DNA of 64,000 nt from contig NZ_FXUE01000002.1 in assembly GCF_900182935.1 (NCBI RefSeq), positions 930,001 through 994,000 on the forward strand, in the 5' to 3' direction. This document shows, piece after piece, positions 1-7,797 of this stretch (position 1 is the first letter of the stretch; the number at the start of each line of letters is the position of its first letter). Below the pieces are notes generated by a model, which was not told the DNA's origin, searched no databases, and worked only from the letters and a program-made list of their open reading frames with translations. This DNA is from Fibrobacter sp. UWB10. GTDB lineage: Bacteria > Fibrobacterota > Fibrobacteria > Fibrobacterales > Fibrobacteraceae. The position numbers and the translations under genes were made by a program.

Positions 1-718
1 ACGCCGAAAACGAGAACGCATCCGTGCCGTTGCCATTACTATTCCACCCGGACCACCCGGACGTGGACTTGAGCTTTGTACCGGTAACCGATTGTCCGCC
101 GACAGCATTGAACAAAGTTTCCCATTCGGCCTTACTCGGCAGGTGCCAGCCCTCGGGGCATACGCCGCGCACAGGGTACGTCGGTGAGCATGTTTTTTTG
201 TAGCCGCAACCCTTGCCGTTTGCAGACCATGTTCCCGCACTGTCCATCGCAGCAGCCCAGGTGTAAAGGCGACCGTACTTGGTGCAGTTGGAGTCTGCGT
301 CGTTATAGCAATAGCTGCCTGCCGTTTCGTAGTTCATGTTCTCCGCCATCCACACCTGATTGCCGATTTCTACGGTCTTGTAAGTCTGGCCGTCGCGAGA
401 ATCCTTCATGGAGCCAACAATCACATCAGCAGAATCGGCAAGCTCAGCGACCTTGTCCGATGATGACGAAACCGTTTTTTGACTGCTACTTGATTTTGCA
501 ACTATGCTTGACGAGGACTTCGCGGAACTGCTACTGGAACCCCTCCCTTTGGTCGAGGATGACGACGAAGGAACACTGCTTGAAGAAGCAATCTTCACAC
601 TGCTACTGGATTTAGACGAAATATCGTCATCATTCGAATTATTAGCCGAAATTGACGAATCACTACCGCAAGCGGTAAAAAACAGAGCAAACAAAAAAAT
701 GAACAAAGTTTTTTTCAT
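1..718 (-). CDS. FISUMP-domain lipoprotein (3'-truncated by window edge)
   Basis: The minus-strand frame begins at ATG 718 and runs open to base 1, so the C-terminus lies outside the window. The first residues MKKTLFIFLFALFFTAC form a signal peptide with a lipobox, so a lipid-anchored envelope protein is expected. About 75 residues of serine clusters (SSSSS blocks separated by Lys, Ala, Val) form a flexible linker. Then comes the FISUMP domain: a 'MKDSRDGQTYKTVEIGNQVW' strand, 'MAENMNY', 'SYCYND', 'YGRLYTWAAAM' and 'GVCPEGWHLPSKAEWETLF', the hallmark order of this family. The family is expanded in Fibrobacter and its exact role is unknown; surface display or fibre contact is an inference. It is a different subtype from the two other FISUMP proteins in the window, which read YQWAEMMQLPSRCNTESC at the equivalent position. 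Confidence 0.9.
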   Translation of the reverse strand, partial: MKKTLFIFLFALFFTACGSDSSISANNSNDDDISSKSSSSVKIASSSSVPSSSSSTKGRGSSSSSAKSSSSIVAKSSSSQKTVSSSSDKVAELADSADVIVGSMKDSRDGQTYKTVEIGNQVWMAENMNYETAGSYCYNDADSNCTKYGRLYTWAAAMDSAGTWSANGKGCGYKKTCSPTYPVRGVCPEGWHLPSKAEWETLFNAVGGQSVTGTKLKSTSGWSGWNSNGNGTDAFSFSA

Positions 719-740
719 AACAGTAAATATAACACATTTC

Positions 741-775
741 CGGGTTTTAGGGCAGAGCCCTAGGCAAAAGGGTAG
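741..775. repeat. Family B GC-rich intergenic palindromic repeat
   Basis: The reverse complement reads CTTTTGCCTAGGGCTCTGCC followed by CTAAAACCCG. The same unit recurs near 36441, 46891 and 49926. The inner part GGGCAGAGCCC folds on itself. It lies just upstream of the FISUMP gene start. Confidence 0.6.
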
Positions 776-804
776 CGGAAGACTTGGCTGAATGACGTGG
801 GTCT

Positions 805-836
805 GGATCCTTCGCCGTTTCACGCCTCAGGATGAC
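805..836. repeat. Repeat of the GATCCTTCG...CTCAGGATGAC type
   Basis: The ends ATCCT and AGGAT are inverted. The same element in a longer form lies at 27653-27694. It falls in the 5' region of the L,D-transpeptidase gene and creates a spurious N-terminal reading-frame extension. Confidence 0.55.
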
Positions 837-857
837 GATGAAGCCAAGGCTGCAGCA

Positions 858-875
858 AGGGGAAGGCTTTCCCCT
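858..875. repeat. AGGGGAAGGCTTTCCCCT hairpin, family B companion
   Basis: This near-perfect hairpin matches the hairpin parts of the repeats near 28891 and 46851 and a looser copy near 36384. It suggests a composite intergenic element made of two hairpins. Confidence 0.5.
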
Positions 876-927
876 CCTCTATTCAAAAAAACTATATTCG
901 TTCACAAAGAATTTCCGCGGAAACAAG

Positions 928-1452
928 ATGACAATCAATCGAATACTCCTCCTACTTTTGCTAACATTTCTTTTGTTTTCTTGTACATCGGAAAAGGAAT
1001 CCCCCAAAGCCATGCTCTCCTCACCCATCGATAACATTCTCGTAGAAAAGGCGAAGCGCCAAATGCACTTGCGCAACGGCGAGACAGTTGTCAAGACGTA
1101 CAGAATTTCATTGGGTAAGAATCCAGTCGGAGCAAAAGTCAAATCCGGCGACAACAAGACGCCCGAAGGCAACTACACCATCGAGAAACACAATCCCAAA
1201 AGCATTTTTCATTTATCGCTGAAGGTTTCGTACCCGAACGCAGAGCAAATCAAGGCCGCGAAAGAAGGCAACTACGAGCCCGGCGGCGACATCATGATTC
1301 ATGGCTTCCCGAACAAGATTCCGGCATTTCTCTTTAAATTTTGGCACAGGTGGAAAGACTGGACCGCCGGCTGCATCGCCGTCACCAACGACGAAATCGA
1401 AGAAATTTACGCCGCCGTCAAAGACGGCACGCCAATAACCATCAAGCCTTAG
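928..1452 (+). CDS. L,D-transpeptidase (YkuD family) lipoprotein
   Basis: A 174-residue protein with a lipoprotein signal peptide (TFLLFSC, lipid-modified Cys19) followed by one YkuD catalytic domain. The active-site signature is visible: His125 in IMIHGFP and Cys149 in WTAGCIAVTN, matching the family pattern of His followed by (S/T)xGC. Such enzymes make 3-3 cross-links in peptidoglycan or attach proteins to it, acting in the periplasm. The short form with no LysM or PG-binding domain resembles the YafK/ErfK group. The start at 928 was preferred to the in-frame ATG at 832 because 928 directly precedes the signal peptide and bases 832-927 are occupied by intergenic repeats. No strong ribosome-binding site is seen. 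Catalytic assignment is firm; the exact substrate is not. Confidence 0.88.
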   Translation: MTINRILLLLLLTFLLFSCTSEKESPKAMLSSPIDNILVEKAKRQMHLRNGETVVKTYRISLGKNPVGAKVKSGDNKTPEGNYTIEKHNPKSIFHLSLKVSYPNAEQIKAAKEGNYEPGGDIMIHGFPNKIPAFLFKFWHRWKDWTAGCIAVTNDEIEEIYAAVKDGTPITIKP

Positions 1453-1569
1453 AATTCACGTACATGCTCAAATATTAGCGATTTTCGCTTAAATTCTATC
1501 AAAATCGCCAATATATTAGCAGTTTTCACCCTAAACTTCAAAAACATAGATTTCTTACTTGACCATTCA

Positions 1570-1600
1570 TTTAACATTTTGTATATTACAAAATGTTAAA
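1570..1600. promoter_or_regulatory. Perfect palindrome with embedded promoter box, copy 1
   Basis: Arms of 14 bases (TTTAACATTTTGTA / TACAAAATGTTAAA) surround a TAT centre, and the centre contains a TATATTAC -10-like box. It ends 11 bases before the ATPase start, with a GGAG ribosome-binding site between. A copy sharing 30 continuous bases (1568-1597 = 2730-2759) sits at the other end of the gene. An operator is the simplest reading. Confidence 0.65.
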
Positions 1601-1611
1601 CGGAGGCGTTT

Positions 1612-2736
1612 ATGGAAAATCCATTTGTCTTGCAACCATACAAAAATGCAGAACTTTTTTGCGACCGCGAAAAAGAAACAAAGGAAATCATTGACGATTT
1701 ACTGAACGGAGTCAACGTCACGTTGATTTCCCCAAGACGCTATGGGAAAACGGGACTGATTTACCACGTCTTCGAAGAAATCGCTCGAACTCGTCCATCC
1801 ATCACGCTTTGCTACTGCGACATTTACTCGGCCGACAGTCTCGATGGATTCATCAAGCTTTTATCGGAATCAATCATAGCAAGCACAAAGACCGAGTCCC
1901 TCATCAAAAAATTCTTTTCGGCTTTGAGTGGGATCCGTCCTTTGGTTTCTTACGATCCGATTTCAGGGGCTCCACAAGTAAGTATCTCATATCAAAATGA
2001 CGGTCAGAAACAAACCACATTAAAAAATATTTTTGATTTTCTAGGAAGCCAAAAGAAAAACTTTATCATCGCCTTTGATGAATTCCAAATTATCCGGAAT
2101 TTCAAGGGAGTGAATATGGAAGCCTTGTTGCGAACATACATGCAGCCTTTAAAAAATGTCCGCTTTGTTTTTTGCGGCAGCCAGAAACACGTTATGGCAG
2201 ATATGTTCGTAAACGAAAAAAGCCCTTTCTACGAAAGCACACACATCGTCTATCTCGATAAAATCAATCCCGAAATTTACGCAGCCTTCATCAAGAAGCT
2301 TTTCGGCATGGATAAGCGGCGTATTGATGACGAAACAATCAATTTTATTTTAGAATGGACTCGGTGCCACACCTTTTATGTCCAATATCTTTGCCACCGA
2401 ATTTTCCGCAATGGAAACAAGAACATCTCCATTAACGACGTTCATCAAGCCTGTTCAGAAATTTTGAACGAAAATTTAAATGGATTCCTGGAACGCCGCA
2501 ACCTGCTAACCGACAAGCAATGGCAATTTCTGAAAGCAGTGGCCAAGGAAGGAACGGTATCGCAGCCAACCGCAGGCAACTTCATCAACAAATACAAATT
2601 AGGAACCAGCGCCGCCGTAAAACGTGTACTCACATCTTTAATCGAAAAAGAACTCCTGCTAGAAACACTTTCTCTCGAAGGCAAGAGCTACTCTGTTTAC
2701 AATGTATTTCTTAGCCGCTGGATGGAAACCATTTAA
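1612..2736 (+). CDS. AAA-family ATPase (archaeal-type ATPase family)
   Basis: A 374-residue P-loop ATPase. The Walker A region is SPRRYGKTGL (residues 40-49) and Walker B is FIIAFDEFQ (151-159). The N-terminal NPFVLQPYKNAELFCDRE lead is typical of the archaeal ATPase/DUF234-type group, which is widespread in Bacteroidota and Fibrobacterota. The last 85 residues look like a winged helix (LLTDKQWQFLKAVAKEG onward), so DNA contact is possible. The cellular role of this family is not established; proposed links are to regulation or mobile/defence functions. A strong GGAGG ribosome-binding site precedes ATG 1612. The stop codon lies inside the second copy of the flanking palindrome, so the gene is bracketed exactly by the repeat pair. 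Confidence 0.82.
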   Translation: MENPFVLQPYKNAELFCDREKETKEIIDDLLNGVNVTLISPRRYGKTGLIYHVFEEIARTRPSITLCYCDIYSADSLDGFIKLLSESIIASTKTESLIKKFFSALSGIRPLVSYDPISGAPQVSISYQNDGQKQTTLKNIFDFLGSQKKNFIIAFDEFQIIRNFKGVNMEALLRTYMQPLKNVRFVFCGSQKHVMADMFVNEKSPFYESTHIVYLDKINPEIYAAFIKKLFGMDKRRIDDETINFILEWTRCHTFYVQYLCHRIFRNGNKNISINDVHQACSEILNENLNGFLERRNLLTDKQWQFLKAVAKEGTVSQPTAGNFINKYKLGTSAAVKRVLTSLIEKELLLETLSLEGKSYSVYNVFLSRWMETI

Positions 2737-2762
2737 CATTTTGTATATTACAAAATGTTTAA
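2732..2762. promoter_or_regulatory. Palindrome with embedded promoter box, copy 2
   Basis: It repeats copy 1 with the inner 11-base arms AACATTTTGTA / TACAAAATGTT intact and one outer mismatch. It overlaps the last codons of the ATPase gene and lies about 50 bases upstream of the next gene's start. Confidence 0.6.
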
Positions 2763-2802
2763 CGTACAACATTTCAAGAAAACAAATTTACGCCGCGGAT
2801 AC

Positions 2803-2810
2803 TATATTTA
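2803..2810 (+). promoter_or_regulatory. TATATTTA -7 type promoter box
   Basis: The box is 4 bases from ATG 2815 (spacer CTGT). The same spacing is seen at dut, thiS and the GNAT gene, which suggests a leaderless transcript. Confidence 0.45.
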
Positions 2811-2814
2811 CTGT

Positions 2815-3720
2815 ATGAAGGCGACCTTCCTAATCATATTTGTTCTAGTTGCGCAAGTTCTTGCGGGCTCCCACCGCATAGCTTATGACCGTGTTGATCC
2901 AGAGGCATACGAAGCAAGCGTTGATTCAATGCCAATACATACAGAAGAACCACCGGATTCACTACAACAAGAGGATTTGCTTAATTGGTCGTGCCAGAGC
3001 CTTAAGGAGCATAGCGAGCTCACACAGAATGCATACAGGATGCAGCGGGATTCTTTATCCCAAAAAGAGCGTAGAGAACACCTACAACTTATGGACCGAC
3101 AACTCGACTCCGTTGCAAATGTTTGCCATCTGGGAATATACGGGAGATCTCAGTTAGGGTATTATACACCACGTCGATTTTTCGCATTTGATCTTTCCTT
3201 CTTTATGGCGATGCCGACTATTGACGATTCCTTCAACAAGATCCGGTTCTATGGCGGGGATATTTCCGTAAAGGCAACAACGTCCAAAGGGGACTTCGGT
3301 TTAGGATTTAGTGTCGGCTATGGGAAAAATGAAGGGGACGACCTCTACTACGAAGACATCTACCACAAGGGCGGAGAAACTGCCGGCGGCGTGGCTCCGT
3401 ACATCAGCTACGGATATCCGGTTTTCGATAATACGGACCACAGGATTATCCCTACAGTCAAATTATGCTACTACAGCGGTAGTTCCGGGGATGAATCAAT
3501 CCCGGCAGAAGACGATACACACAAGCAGTTTTTTTATTCCCTGGGATTTCGTTACGAATACACCTTTAACGCCCCCGTCGACAAAGAGGACTATCGTGAA
3601 GGGCTCCTGCACGACGCTGTTTACGCGACAATCCATTTCGGCTTCGACGTAAACATGTATGCCGCCGACATCATCGCCATTAGAGCATTTATCGGGCTTG
3701 GCTTGGGACTCTTTTCGTAA
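2815..3720 (+). CDS. Secreted protein, probable outer-membrane beta-barrel
   Basis: A 301-residue protein with signal peptide (MKATFLIIFVLVAQVLAGS). Residues 20-110 are polar and helix-forming with many Gln, Glu and Ser. The C-terminal half alternates hydrophobic and aromatic residues with glycine (FGLGFSVGYG, APYISYGYPVF, FFYSLGFRYEYTF, YATIHFGFDVN) as in small outer-membrane barrels. I do not recognise a named family. ATG 2815 was chosen over the in-frame ATG 2755 because the signal peptide starts there and 2755 lies inside the palindromic repeat. It ends 6 bases before the convergent PH-domain gene. Confidence 0.65.
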   Translation: MKATFLIIFVLVAQVLAGSHRIAYDRVDPEAYEASVDSMPIHTEEPPDSLQQEDLLNWSCQSLKEHSELTQNAYRMQRDSLSQKERREHLQLMDRQLDSVANVCHLGIYGRSQLGYYTPRRFFAFDLSFFMAMPTIDDSFNKIRFYGGDISVKATTSKGDFGLGFSVGYGKNEGDDLYYEDIYHKGGETAGGVAPYISYGYPVFDNTDHRIIPTVKLCYYSGSSGDESIPAEDDTHKQFFYSLGFRYEYTFNAPVDKEDYREGLLHDAVYATIHFGFDVNMYAADIIAIRAFIGLGLGLFS

Positions 3721-3726
3721 ACAGCC

Positions 3727-4359
3727 CTACCCCATATACTTGGATTTGTACCCATGATTTTCTTTTGGGCGCAAGTCGTTCGGGTACATCACGTCGGTGT
3801 AGATGTCTTCTTGTAGCTGTTTCACAAGCTTGTACACTTCTGCGTAATTGGCAATGCTATCGATGGAAATGCCGGCGTTGGTAGAAGTTCTCCGGCCGTT
3901 CAATGTTGCGGGATTTGCCTGCGCAGAGGTCGTAATGATGTCACCCACGCCAAACCACTGGTCGAAAATGCCTCGGTGCAAATCCACATGCGAAAGTTCT
4001 GCGAATGGTTTGGACTTGTAAGTTCTAGCGAAGATTCCGCCAGAAGCGTAGATTCCCTTGTCCGTGACAATGTAAGCCGTGTTGCGGTACCGCCTGAACG
4101 AGAGCAGTGCCCCGCCCAGGTAAATCCAGACAGGCATCATGTGGAGCATCATGAACGGGATGATAAAGACAGCCGCCTTGTCCGCCTGATCAGACGAAAA
4201 CGCAGCCCCGATGAAAAACATATCAAAAAGGCCCCAAACAATCGCAAACGGGAGCAGCGGATTGAAGACGCATTCAAAGATGAAGCACCTCCTGTCGGGC
4301 TTGCCTGCATAAAGGATTTTTTCGCCCTTCCCTATCAAAAGCGTCAATTCGTTGTCCAT
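3727..4359 (-). CDS. PH-domain (bPH2/DUF304-like) membrane protein
   Basis: A 210-residue protein with an N-terminal 'GEKILYAGKPD' segment, two hydrophobic segments (about residues 30-85) and then a bacterial PH-like domain: 'RYRNTAYIVTDKGIYASGG' followed by 'SKPFAELSHVDLHRGIFDQW' and 'GVGDIITTS'. This order is typical of YdbS/YdbT-type membrane proteins of unknown function. A ribosome-binding site AGAGGTG precedes ATG 4359. The family call is solid; no function is proposed. Confidence 0.75.
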   Translation of the reverse strand: MDNELTLLIGKGEKILYAGKPDRRCFIFECVFNPLLPFAIVWGLFDMFFIGAAFSSDQADKAAVFIIPFMMLHMMPVWIYLGGALLSFRRYRNTAYIVTDKGIYASGGIFARTYKSKPFAELSHVDLHRGIFDQWFGVGDIITTSAQANPATLNGRRTSTNAGISIDSIANYAEVYKLVKQLQEDIYTDVMYPNDLRPKENHGYKSKYMG

Positions 4360-4519
4360 AAGTCACACCTCTTGAAAAATGGATAAACATTTCCCTATTA
4401 ATATAACCAAATAACAAAGAAACGCTCGATTTTATTTACAATTTGTCCAAAGTTTTGATTTGGGACATTTGTAAAAGAATCCTTTTAAAGGTATATTAAA
4501 GAAAAAAAAGGAGAACAAT

Positions 4520-5341
4520 ATGTCTATCACAAAGTACAGGCGTAAAATCGCTTTATGTGTTGCAGCACTTTTTTGGGCAGGTTGCGACAGCGATTCCAAC
4601 AGCGCCGCACCTGAAGTCGTTTCAGACAATCCTGGCGAAATCACCTCCAGCAGTTCCGAAGCAACAGCCCCCACCAGTTCTTCCGAAGAAGAAGTGATTC
4701 CCTCGAGCGAATCTTTTGACGAAGTTTCCAGCAGCTCCGAAGCCACATCCGAATCGTCTAGCGAAGCGGAATCGTCATCTAGCGTGAATAGCGAATACCC
4801 CTACACGCTGAGCACTTTCCCAAATGTTCACTGCAAGGATTCAAGTTACTTTCATAAATCGTGGTGCCCTTCAAGCAAGCCCTCTTTAAAACAAACCGTT
4901 GCCGAAATGGCTGAAAATGAGCCTTTATACGGTATTATCCAACCTGTCTGCCAAGATTACGACAGAACGGTCAACGTGTATACTTGCGATAACGGATGTA
5001 CATATTCACCAGGAGCATTTAACAAGCTGGAAGGTGACACGATCTTTCAGCAGGAATATTCTACCATAGACAACAAGTATATTCCCATCCAGAAAAAGAT
5101 CGCGCAAGACCGCGCGCAAGCTGAAGCAAGCACATCTTATCCGTATATGCTCGCCAGCGATACCACCGTCCACTGCAAAACAATGTACAAGACCAAAATT
5201 GCGAAATCGACTCCTTCGAGTTTGTGCGAAACTTACTCCGAAGGATTCTATTTCAAATGCAAAGACGGCAACAACTACGAATGGGAAGAAATGCTCCGAG
5301 GCGAGAACGGACTTATTGAACGTGAAAACCCGGATGAATAA
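4520..5341 (+). CDS. Serine-linker lipoprotein with duplicated Cys-containing module
   Basis: A 273-residue lipoprotein. The signal peptide ends in ALFWAGC, giving Cys22 as the lipidated residue. Residues 23-90 are a Ser/Glu-rich linker (SSSEA, SSSEE, SSSSV). Two related modules follow: one opening EYPYTLSTFPNVHCKDSS and one opening SYPYMLASDTTVHCKTMY, each with several cysteines that may pair. No known domain was recognised. A GGAG ribosome-binding site lies upstream, with a GTATATTAAAG promoter-like box just before it. Surface exposure is inferred from the anchor and linker. Confidence 0.75.
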   Translation: MSITKYRRKIALCVAALFWAGCDSDSNSAAPEVVSDNPGEITSSSSEATAPTSSSEEEVIPSSESFDEVSSSSEATSESSSEAESSSSVNSEYPYTLSTFPNVHCKDSSYFHKSWCPSSKPSLKQTVAEMAENEPLYGIIQPVCQDYDRTVNVYTCDNGCTYSPGAFNKLEGDTIFQQEYSTIDNKYIPIQKKIAQDRAQAEASTSYPYMLASDTTVHCKTMYKTKIAKSTPSSLCETYSEGFYFKCKDGNNYEWEEMLRGENGLIERENPDE

Positions 5342-5370
5342 TCAGCCATAAATCAAATTACTTATAAGAA

Positions 5371-5398
5371 AAACCGCTGGTTTAATGACCAGCGGTTT
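5371..5398. terminator. Bidirectional terminator between lipoprotein gene and sodB
   Basis: The stem AACCGCTGG / CCAGCGGTT has an 8-base loop, an A-run on one side and TTTTCTTTT on the other, so it can serve both converging genes. Confidence 0.85.
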
Positions 5399-5419
5399 TC
5401 TTTTACACTTGTATTGGAA

Positions 5420-6019
5420 TTAACCGAGACGGTTGTTGATGACGTTCCAGTCCACAATCTGCCAGAGACCCTTGAGGTAGTCCGGACGGCGGTTGCGGTA
5501 GTCGATGTAGTAGGCATGTTCCCACACATCGAAGGTCAGCAACGGCTTGAGGCCCTTGGTGAGCGGGTTCTGGGCGTTACCTTCTTGTGTGATGACAAGC
5601 TTGCCCGAAGCGTCTGCAGAGAGCCATACCCAGCCAGAACCGAAGAGGCCTGCGCCCTTCGCCTGGAATTCTTCCTGGAACTTTTCGAAAGAGCCGAAAT
5701 CGCGGGCGATGGCGTCGGCAATTTTACCCGTCGGAACGTTGCCTGCAGACGGAGCCTTGAACTGCATGAAATACATGTAGTGGTTCAGGAACTGACCTGC
5801 GTTATTGAACACGCCGCCTTCGGCCGTCTTGACGATTTCTTCGACAGTCTTGCCTTCGAAAGCGCTACCCGGAAGGGCTGCGTTCAAGTTATTGAGGTAA
5901 GTCTGCAGGTGCTTACCGTAGTGGAATTCGATGGTTTCCTGGCTGAGAACCGGAGCCAGGTCGCCTGCGGCATACGGGAGTGCCGGCATTTCAAATTTTC
6001 CGTTAGATTGTTGAATCAT
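5420..6019 (-). CDS. sodB: Superoxide dismutase, Fe type
   Basis: A 199-residue superoxide dismutase converting superoxide to oxygen and hydrogen peroxide. The metal ligands are visible as His33 (FHYGKH), His80 (FLNH), Asp164 and His168 (DVWEHAYY). Gln76 in FNNAGQ and Ala149 in GNAQNP match the Fe-enzyme pattern rather than Mn, although cambialistic use cannot be excluded from sequence. There is no signal peptide, so it is cytoplasmic. In an obligately anaerobic lineage this would be oxygen-stress protection. It is transcribed in the same direction as the DUF1343 gene upstream with a 20-base gap. Confidence 0.93.
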   Translation of the reverse strand: MIQQSNGKFEMPALPYAAGDLAPVLSQETIEFHYGKHLQTYLNNLNAALPGSAFEGKTVEEIVKTAEGGVFNNAGQFLNHYMYFMQFKAPSAGNVPTGKIADAIARDFGSFEKFQEEFQAKGAGLFGSGWVWLSADASGKLVITQEGNAQNPLTKGLKPLLTFDVWEHAYYIDYRNRRPDYLKGLWQIVDWNVINNRLG

Positions 6020-6039
6020 ATTTTCCTCTTCTTTGATGG

Positions 6040-7137
6040 TTAAATGCTACTTTCGATAAATTCTTTGCGGAATGTGCCGTTGCCAAGCAGAATGTCGATA
6101 GGCAATTTCTTGAATTCATATTCGTAAGGCGGCTGTTTCCAGGCAAAATCCTTCGAATATTCGTTAAAGATGTACTGCAACAGCTTTACGGCCATATCAA
6201 AGCTGCGGAACTTGTCGCGGTCGAGCACATGAATCTGCGCACCGCCACAGATTTGGCCAGCACCCTTGTGGAATGTGGGCTGGAAGTAATTTTCACGGAA
6301 ATACACGCCTGGAAGCTTGAGATCGTTCATGTACTTGCAAAGTTTGACAGCATCGATAAACGGAGCGCCGAAAATTTCGAAGGGACGCGTCGTGCCGCGG
6401 CCTTCGCTCACGTTGGTCGCTTCGAACAGGCACATGCCCGGATAAACGATAGCGGTATCGAGAGTCGGCATATTCGGACTCGGCAGAATCCACGGAAGTC
6501 CGGTCTGGTCGTACCACATCTTTTTATCGTAACCTTCCATGCCGAGCACGTAGAGTTCGCACTTGGGGAAACGTTCTTCCTTGAACTGGACAGCAAGTTC
6601 GCCAATAGTCTTTGCATGGCGCGTACGGATGCTGTGCAGACCCACAAAACTCGTGTAGTTCAAATCAAGTACCGGGCCTTCTTCGTCTACGCAATTGATC
6701 GGGTTCGGACGATCCACCACAATCACGGGGATGCCCGCCTTCTCGCAGGCTTTCATACAAAGGAACAGCGTCCAGATAAACGTGTAGTAGCGGGCGCCCA
6801 CATCCTGCAAGTCCACAAGCAAAACGTCCACGTGGCAGAGCATTTCGGCAGTAGGTTCGCGGTCTTCGCCATAAAGGCTATAAACGGGAATGCCCAGTTC
6901 GGGGTCAGTATAACCTTCCCATTCGATCATGTTGTCCTGGGTATGCCCCTTGATGCCGTGCTGCGGGCCAAAAAGGGCAGAAAGCTTAAACAGTTTGCCG
7001 TCGTATTCTTTGAGTAAATCGAGGGTATAGTGCAAATCCGGGAGAACCGATGCCGGGTGCAAGACCGCGCCAAGGCGCTTGCCCTTGAGATTTGCGGGGA
7101 AAACTTTTTCAAAATGTGAAAGAGCTAGTGAAACCAT
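6040..7137 (-). CDS. DUF1343 / NamZ-like exo-beta-N-acetylmuramidase
   Basis: A 365-residue DUF1343 protein. Characteristic blocks are KRLGAVLHPASV near the start, SALFGPQHGIKG, GIPVYSLYGE, VDVLLVDLQDVGARYYTFIW, VVDRPNPI, and LPSPNMPT in the middle. A family member, Bacillus subtilis NamZ, removes terminal MurNAc from peptidoglycan fragments, and the family is now GH171. No clear signal peptide is seen, so recycling of imported muropeptides in the cytoplasm is more likely than extracellular digestion; that is inference. It probably forms one transcript with sodB downstream. Confidence 0.85.
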   Translation of the reverse strand: MVSLALSHFEKVFPANLKGKRLGAVLHPASVLPDLHYTLDLLKEYDGKLFKLSALFGPQHGIKGHTQDNMIEWEGYTDPELGIPVYSLYGEDREPTAEMLCHVDVLLVDLQDVGARYYTFIWTLFLCMKACEKAGIPVIVVDRPNPINCVDEEGPVLDLNYTSFVGLHSIRTRHAKTIGELAVQFKEERFPKCELYVLGMEGYDKKMWYDQTGLPWILPSPNMPTLDTAIVYPGMCLFEATNVSEGRGTTRPFEIFGAPFIDAVKLCKYMNDLKLPGVYFRENYFQPTFHKGAGQICGGAQIHVLDRDKFRSFDMAVKLLQYIFNEYSKDFAWKQPPYEYEFKKLPIDILLGNGTFRKEFIESSI

Positions 7138-7332
7138 TTTTTATTCGATGTTAGGAGTTGGGAATTAGTAACTGAAGTCAATATATAAATAAAAACTCCC
7201 TAACGCATTGCTTTACCCCCAAATTGACAAAGATTGTTTTCAAAACGAAGATTTTTCTAAAAATGGCACAAAGTGACAGACGGATTTTTTTATTTTTAGC
7301 CACAGACTAAAAAAGACAAAATAGGATTAATT

Positions 7333-7794
7333 ATGGCTTATTTGAATAAAGTGATGCTTATCGGCAATATCGGCAAGGACCCCGTCATTAGCGCAAGCGC
7401 AACAGGTCGCAAGCGCGTATCGTTCTCCTTGGCCACCAGCCGTCGCTATCGTGATAACAATGGTGAACAGAAGGAACAGACTGACTGGCACAACATCGTG
7501 GGTTGGGGCAAAATTGCCGACACAATGGAAACCCTCGGCGTGCATAAGGGCATGACCCTTTATGTGGAAGGTTCGCTTACCAACCGCAGCTGGACCGACC
7601 AGACGACCGGTCAGAAGCGTTACAGCACCGAAGTCAACCTGGACACCTTCCAGCTTTTGACGCCGCGCGGCCAGAACGGCGGCAACTTCCAGGGAGGCAA
7701 CTCCTACAGCCAGTCCAACAACTTTAGCCAGGCAAGTGCGCCCGCTTACGATGCTCCGGCACCGGAAGGCGTCGACGACGACCTACCGTTCTAA
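7333..7794 (+). CDS. ssb: Single-stranded DNA-binding protein
   Basis: A 153-residue SSB. The OB-fold (residues 1-105) starts MAYLNKVMLIGNIGKDPV and includes TDWHNIVGWGKIAD and LYVEGSLTNRSW. A Gly/Asn/Gln-rich linker follows and the protein ends in the acidic tip DDDLPF that binds partner proteins. It protects single-stranded DNA in replication and repair. An AGGA ribosome-binding site precedes ATG 7333. The next gene starts 3 bases after the stop, so they are probably co-transcribed. Confidence 0.96.
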   Translation: MAYLNKVMLIGNIGKDPVISASATGRKRVSFSLATSRRYRDNNGEQKEQTDWHNIVGWGKIADTMETLGVHKGMTLYVEGSLTNRSWTDQTTGQKRYSTEVNLDTFQLLTPRGQNGGNFQGGNSYSQSNNFSQASAPAYDAPAPEGVDDDLPF

Positions 7795-7797
7795 AAA

